Positions 58,180-64,000 of a stretch of DNA of 64,000 bases are shown here, in pieces. Source of the stretch: Scatophagus argus (Eukaryota > Chordata > Actinopteri > Scatophagidae). Each line of letters begins with the position of its first letter. Within the stretch, counting starts at the first letter, position 1. The stretch spans positions 992,001-1,056,000 of the forward strand of contig NC_058501.1 of assembly GCF_020382885.2 (NCBI RefSeq), read 5' to 3'. The position numbers were made by a program, and so were the translations under genes. The notes below the pieces were generated by a model. It did not search any database, had not been told where the DNA came from, and saw only the letters and a program-made list of their open reading frames with translations.

Positions 58180-58280
58180 ACAGCCCCTCCCTCTCGCATG
58201 GAGAGAGTGCCGTTTGCCCCCCCCCCCCAGCAAAAGCCGCTGTGTCGTTGCCACGTCACTGAGGTCAAACGGGAGGAAAG

Positions 58281-61200
58281 ATGGCGAGCACCTATCAGAG
58301 TTTCAACTTGTAAGTACTGTGGATCTCTATCGCAACATCATGTAGCTTTATTTTCTCACTGAATGAAGAGGCGAGGAGTTTGTATTACTTCATCGCGACA
58401 AATCTAACGATAAACCGGTTGAACACCTGAATTGTCCCTTGCCAGCCCATGTATCGTGTTATTGGTCATGCAGCCAATGCTACATCTGATCCCGGAGAAA
58501 GTTTTCATCACAAATGGACGGTTTTGAACGTGTTGGATTGACAGAATATGGTTAAACGGCACTCCCGTGCTTCCGGGTGAAGCTAATTGGGTTTCATAAT
58601 GTTGTGTTGTGTGAGCTTGTTGTTACCAGCTGCTTACCAGTTAGTTACAATGCTGCATTAGCTCAAATAGCTAATGGGTGTTTTCTGACGGTTTGGTTTC
58701 TGTGATTGCTGTTGGTCGTGTGATGTCAGTGAGTTCCTGTCTCTTACAACAGGCGCACCACACCAGAGAAGTTTTACGTAGAAGCTTGCGACGATGGCTC
58801 CGGGGACGTCCTCGCTATTGACAGAGTCTCAACTGAGATGACTCTCACAGGTAAGCACAGGCTTGGTGGTTTTAGTGTTAGAGTTAAATGAGAGCATGTC
58901 AATTAGATACAAAGTGTCTCAAAAGTCTTCTGTTACTTTGCAGCAAATCAGCTAGCCAGTTGCAACTTTGTTTACATTTTTGTTTACTCCAAGCGGACTA
59001 AACAAAGGTGAATTCCAGCACGTGAACTTCAAACACAAAAGCTTCAACAGTTGGACAGATAGGTAGAATGTCTTCGCCCAGAGGCCTCTTCATACATGTA
59101 CTACACATAGGTTAAAGGCGTATGGCAGGTTGGAGAAGCGGCTTGTGATCGGAGGGTCACCGGTTCGATTCCCCCACTGGACGGGCAGGAAAATTTAAAA
59201 ACATGAATGTGCAGTGTAAACTGTGTAACGTTAACCTTGCATATCATACAACAACCATCATGATCAAACATGTTGCGTTTAAGATGTGTTGTTACCTGTA
59301 AGCCCTGCCCATATTTTTGCATATTTGTGTTCATTTCGGACCGTACTGGTATGTAACTATTTTTGAATTTCTTTATTATTTTTTTGCCAGTACGTGTTAA
59401 TAATTTAATGTGAGTACTTGTATGGAAATTACTTAAAATGCTTATTCCTAGCTATTCAGTTCAGTTTTATTTAAAGTGCCAATTCATGACACAGTTATCT
59501 CAAGACACTTTACAGGTGTGTAAACAACACATTCAACAAAAAGAAGAGAATCAGAGAGAAACAGGTCCCAGGGCAAAACCCCACACTGAGTAAGCATATG
59601 GTGACAGTGGTGAGGAAAAACTTCCTGTTAACAGGCAGAAACCTCGAGCAGAACCAGACTCAGTGTAGACGGACTTCTGCTGTGACCGCCTGGGAGGGAG
59701 AGGGGGGAGAGGAGAGACAGGGAGATGGAGAGAGAAAGGAGAGGGAGAGAGGAGAGACAGGGAGGATAGAGAGAACAGTGCAGAGCAGGAGCAGCAGGAT
59801 CCAGGCAGGGCCATGGAGAGGGTTCTGGATCCAGCAGCACTATCAGTGCAGCAGGCAGGGCCATAGAGGGCTCAGGATCCAGCAGCAGTACCAGGCCTCA
59901 GGAGGGTGGGGTAGGAGATTCTGGATCCAGCAGCAGTCTGGAAGTGCTGAGAAAAGATGGAGCATGAGAGCTCCGGGGGAGAGGACAAGTTAGTACTGTA
60001 CCGGTGATGGGACATGATGAGTGAGTCCCCCTGCTCTGAAAGCTTGGTGTCTAAGGATCTCCCCCAGCAATGTAAACCTATAGCAACATAACTAGGGGTT
60101 GGTCTAACTATAGGCTTTGTCAAAAAGGAGGGTTTTAAGTCTACTTTTAAACATAGAAAAGCCCTTTATTTTCCAATGTTGTTGCTTTATTATAAAAACA
60201 ATGAGGGACTTCTATTGTTAAGAAATTGGAGAGAATGAAAGGTGTTTAGCACAGAATTAGCTATGCATTGTTGTGGGCTATTGTACAATGATTTCACAGG
60301 GGAAAAAGAGTGCAGGCAGAAACAGACGCAGTTAGATGTTAGATGAAGAGCTGCAGACCACAGGCTCTTTTTACTGCACTTCTGCAGATAGCTCACCTCC
60401 ATAAGGTACACAACTTGTATTATCTCGAATGACTCAAGCCAAGCCGAGACTGCCGCTGTGAGCTCCAGTTAATATTGTACCACAAGTAAGGAATTTCATC
60501 AGGCATGTTCACACGACACATGTCACCGTTCAGATCAGTTAATTGTTAGTCCTTTTATTAAGTAAAAATGCCAAGCAGTTAGTTTTTCAGGCCGTGTCGC
60601 TAGCCACACTAAACTAGGCTACACAAACCCCTGCTAGCTTCTGCTCATCCAGTTTTAACATGAGCTAGCAGTACCATTTCCTTCTTTCTCCTTCTGCTCA
60701 GCTAATGGGCTCTGGGTACATCGTTACCTGCTGTTTTAGCTACTTATATTGCTTCCCTCACTGACAGCTGAACTACATTCAGATACCAGCAGCCACTGTC
60801 CCCCATTTTTGTCCTCTGTGGAATGCGTGCAGCCTACGTCAACTTCAGAATCTTCTACAAGGCTTGTCAGAGTACCATGGCCTACTGTACTACACTGAAG
60901 CACAGACTGTCTTTCGGACATGCATACGTACAATACATATGTCGATTGGAGGCACCCCACCTGGGATGTGGTTGCTTGTTCTTCCTCTAACTCAGGTGGG
61001 GTGGATAAGGGGGAGACTGTAGGATGCTCACGGTCTTTCCCAGCCACTGGCTCGCATTCCCTCCTTGCATTCCTCAGCTCGAAAGTAAGAGCTTTTTAGC
61101 CTGATACACAGTTTGATATGGATGCACAAGATGACACAGAGTGATTGGATATCAAACTGCAGGTATTGGACCAAAGGTGGATTGAACCTTGACCAGTGCT

Positions 61201-63743
61201 GCACAGTAGCTGTGTTTAATGTTACACTTGTAGTGATGAAACGCTCAACTCGTCTCAGAGCCTCAGACCTGCTGCACGACTTTAAGTGACTTAAAGTGAC
61301 TTTAAGCCAGCCAGGTCAGGCCAGGTGTTTGTGTTGGCTGACACATCCTCCCACGTGCAGTGCACTTTGCCTTGTTTGCAATAACAAAGGGCATTTAGAA
61401 ACCAATAAATACAAATCAAATTTAAATATTTTTTATTGGTACTCAATTTTTGGCACCTTGGATTTGTTTCTAAGATAGCACATCGTGGTAAAGTCAGGCA
61501 ATACCTCAGTGTGTCACTATATCATGAGGGTCATGATATAGTACTTAGTATGCTGTCACCATACATGGACCAAGGGCTGCTCATCTTCACATATAGCTGG
61601 ACTTCAATTCACGTAGCTGCTATACAATTAAGAGGACTGCAGTCTTTTCTCTTTGTTTCATAGTGTAGCTCATTACACTGCTGTGTCTCTGCTCTGATCC
61701 TCAGTAAGGAGGGACATCCCCGCATCTGCTGAGACCAGGCCAATATGTGGACTCATGGGGACTATACGTTTAGTGGCGGGTAAGTTCAATACATAATGCA
61801 GGCAGGTTACGTTCCATCCAGCCATAGAAAATATGACTATAACTATCAGCTGCTAGAGAACTGGAGGTTCCAGCATTGTGCTGTGTTCCGTTGTGCATTC
61901 TCATCTCCAAACACCTGGTTGTGTTAGGCATGTACCTGGTTGTTATCACAAAGAAGAAGAAGGTCGGAGACTTGCTAGGCCATGCTGTGTGGAAAGCGCT
62001 CGACTTTGACATCATCTCCTATAAGAAGACAATACTACACCTGACAGACAACCAGGTAGGATCAGTGCAATTTCTATTTATGTAGCGCCAGATTACAACA
62101 AATCTTATCTCTGTGTGTTAAAGAACATCTTCTTGATTGTGAGAACCCAAGGTTTCCCTGCAGAACGTGGCATTGTAAACATATGATTAATTTTATTTAA
62201 TCATATGTTTACAATGCACTGTGACTTGTTAGTGGTTTTAATGTGGCTGATTGGTATACAGAATGTTAGAGGGTTAGGGTTGTTAGTAGAGAAGGTGCAG
62301 TTGGAAGAGATGCTTTTAAAAGGAAGAGAGGGACGCCCCTGCTCTTACTGTTCCACCAGTGTGGAACGTTGTCAGAGAAAAGTCTGGCTTACGAGTGCCT
62401 TGTGTGAAGGGATGGCAGAGCCAGACGAAGTTCATTTGCTGAACATAGAGCCCAAGAAGGATTGTAAGCCCTGAATGAGAACGCTCAGGTAGCTGGGTGC
62501 AGACCCCGAAGTCACTCTGTAGGCCCGTGTTAGTGACTTTGATTCTGGCTACCATAGGGGACCAGTGTAGTTGGATGAGTAATGGAGTGACATGCACCTG
62601 GTTCATTAAAACCAGATGCGCTGCCGCATTCTGGATCAGGTGTTGGTGTGTGTGTGTGTGTGTGTGTGTGTACCCAAAACTATGAACTTTCACTCTAATT
62701 GTTATGAAACTAGCGGTTTACCAATAGAGGCTTTGCAATAGTTTGTAGCAGGAAAAAATCGATAGCTGATTAATCAATCACACTGTCAGAAATGAACATT
62801 CCTTGACTGGAGACTAGAACACTGTTTAACTGGCGTCCATCTCAAAGTAAATAATAAATAAATCTGGAACTGATTATACTAACCATAAAAAATCTAATGG
62901 GATTTTTATTGTTTTTTTTTGTTGTTGTTGTTTGAGCAGTTATTTTTTAAAGTTTCGTGCACAAAATTTCACTTGAAGTGAACTAGTGGGAGCTCCACAG
63001 CCATCAGCCACTGTTGCCATGGAGTTCAGCCAACGCCAATTAATCGGTCACCCTCTATTTAAAGCTGTGCAAAGCAGAGATGTGTTAAATGCTCTGTGGG
63101 AAGTTCTGATCTTTTGTGATTTGCAGACTCAGGCTAGATGTTCTGACAGTTTAGCCATTTAAACTAATCGCACTGTTATTCTTCTCGTGGTCCCTGTTGA
63201 ACAAGCAGTGGGATTTCCACTCCTTATACACACTGGCTTGGATAAAATACCACCTTATGGAAAAGTAGAGACTCTGACTCCCCTTTGTCTTCAGATTAGC
63301 GTCAAGTGAGAAATAAAATATAATAAAAACATATTCTTATGAAGAACAGAAGAGTAAAATATTTTTCATGGTTCTGCTGTCGTTCAGATCGGCACTGGAC
63401 ATTTATCTGACGAAGCTGGGTGTGTTCAGACAATTGGGAGGATTTACATATTTTTCTTGATATTATTAAAAGTCACCTGGGAGTCTTATCTACTGGCATT
63501 AGCTTCCTCTACTAGACACATTCCACACTACCGCCCTTCTCCACTCAGTGTTTTGTCTCTCACCTCTGGTGCTTGATCTGTCACTTGTTATAGATGCAAG
63601 ACAACAAGACTTTCCTGTCCATGATGAACAATGTGCTTCATACAGACGGCTTCTACTTTGCTACAGACTATGACCTAACCCACACTCTGCAGCGCCTGGC
63701 AAATACCAGCCCAGAATTTCAAGAGATGAGCCTTCTGGAGAGG
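58281..63743 (+). CDS. sacm1l: SAC1-like phosphatidylinositide phosphatase, N-terminal exons (partial)
   Basis: The coding exons in the window are 58281-58309, 58753-58850, 61705-61779, 61928-62055 and 63594-63743; all have GT-AG introns and consistent phases (160 codons). Diagnostic segments are [74 protein letters not shown] and [16 protein letters not shown]1L is an ER/Golgi membrane enzyme that removes the 4-phosphate from PI4P. This part is the N-terminal SAC subdomain. The catalytic Cx5R motif and the C-terminal membrane segments lie beyond the right edge. The start MASTYQSFN fits the human start in position. Confidence 0.95.
59126..59195 (+). mobile_element. SINE-C head fragment (sacm1l intron 2)
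   Basis: 'ggttggagaagcggcttgtg' followed by B-box ggttcgattcc and 'ccactggacgggcagg'. Only the tRNA-like head remains. Confidence 0.75.
59457..60165 (-). mobile_element. L2-type LINE 3' end, second subfamily (sacm1l intron 2)
   Basis: Starts with 'agtgccaattcatgacacag', continues through a GA-rich tract (59695-59770) and short 'tccagcagca(g/c)ta' repeats, and ends near 'aagtctacttttaaacatag', which corresponds to the end of ORF2. Same subfamily as 40.2 kb. Confidence 0.8.
61516..61542. repeat. 12-bp perfect inverted repeat, 3-nt loop
   Basis: actatatcatga / tcatgatatagt around ggg, in sacm1l intron 2. Shorter and more AT-rich than the other hairpins, so it may be chance. Confidence 0.7.
62066..62690 (-). 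pseudogene. L2-related LINE relic (third subfamily)
   Basis: The 3' end 'tatttatgtagcgccagatt' lies at 62077. The RT C-terminal reading [11 protein letters not shown], then [20 protein letters not shown], is at about 62640-62550. Sequence between is diverged and holds a hairpin. A TG microsatellite (62645-62671) adjoins it. In sacm1l intron 4. Confidence 0.6.
62170..62217. repeat. Perfect 21-bp inverted repeat with 6-nt loop
   Basis: The arms 62170-62190 and 62197-62217 are exact reverse complements (gcattgtaaacatatgatta + a) around ttttat. In sacm1l intron 4, within the L2-related relic. Confidence 0.95.
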
Positions 63744-64000
63744 GTAAGACATACTGTATATGCCAAATATAGTCCAGTCTCTCTATGGATTGGAGGGGCT
63801 GCAGTGGTCAGAATTACACAGATCCTCCACAATGTTAAAACTAACTGCTAAATATTTTGTAGGACCCCTGACATTAGAATGTTGGGTCCTTTTGCGTCCT
63901 GTGCATTGAGGATGAGGCCTCCAGGTTGTAAGGGGTGTATTTGGTCTGCAGTGTGTAGCTGGGTGATGATTAATGTTATTCATTTCACCTGTCAGTGTTG

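Overview
This window is nuclear DNA of a teleost (ray-finned) fish. The evidence is intron-rich vertebrate genes, several tRNA-derived SINE families, L2/CR1-type, Rex-like and L1/Tx1-like LINEs, pogo/Tc1/hAT/Harbinger DNA elements, CA, GA and GAA microsatellites, and an AT-rich background. The species cannot be named from the sequence.

Three conserved single-copy genes were reconstructed exon by exon. (1) tcaim (+, 25455-38007): ten coding exons for a mitochondrial T-cell-activation-inhibitor homologue of about 499 aa. (2) cnot10 (-, 57116 down to 42051): nineteen coding exons for a 738-aa CCR4-NOT subunit, including one GC-AG intron. (3) sacm1l (+, from 58281): the first five coding exons of the SAC1 phosphoinositide phosphatase, cut by the right window edge. 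tcaim and cnot10 converge. cnot10 and sacm1l diverge from a shared spacer of about 1.2 kb that holds a GC box and a TATA box. A two-exon gene on the minus strand (18432-16493) encodes an unrecognised 615-aa coiled-coil protein with a nearly identical 168-bp coding tandem repeat. A tRNA-Ser(UGA) gene lies next to it at 16023-16104.

The rest is mostly transposon-derived. 1-6.3 kb: SINE copies, a perfect hairpin and little else. 6.3-11.6 kb: a nearly full-length but frameshifted L2-type LINE with ORF1 esterase and ORF2 endonuclease/RT, broken by a SINE. 11.8-12.3 kb: a solo LTR with target duplication. 13.0-14.7 kb: a pogo/Tigger-like transposon with inverted repeats and a mutated third catalytic residue. 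19.9-23.6 kb: a Tc1-like relic, a probable LTR, and an L1 relic split by three younger insertions. The tcaim and cnot10 introns hold hAT, Harbinger, Tc1, L2 and SINE fragments.

No self-contained novel system such as a defence island or gene cluster was seen. The most unusual signals are structural. Four short, perfect hairpins have 21-32 bp arms and loops of only 1-6 nt. One case can be compared with its unmutated paralogue inside the window: an 8-nt insertion in the 4.8-kb L1 copy lengthens a palindrome. A composite retroinsertion at 4.5-5.3 kb carries a SINE plus flanking L1 sequence whose closest relative is 18 kb away in this window. Together these suggest template switching, both in replication and in reverse transcription, has shaped this locus.
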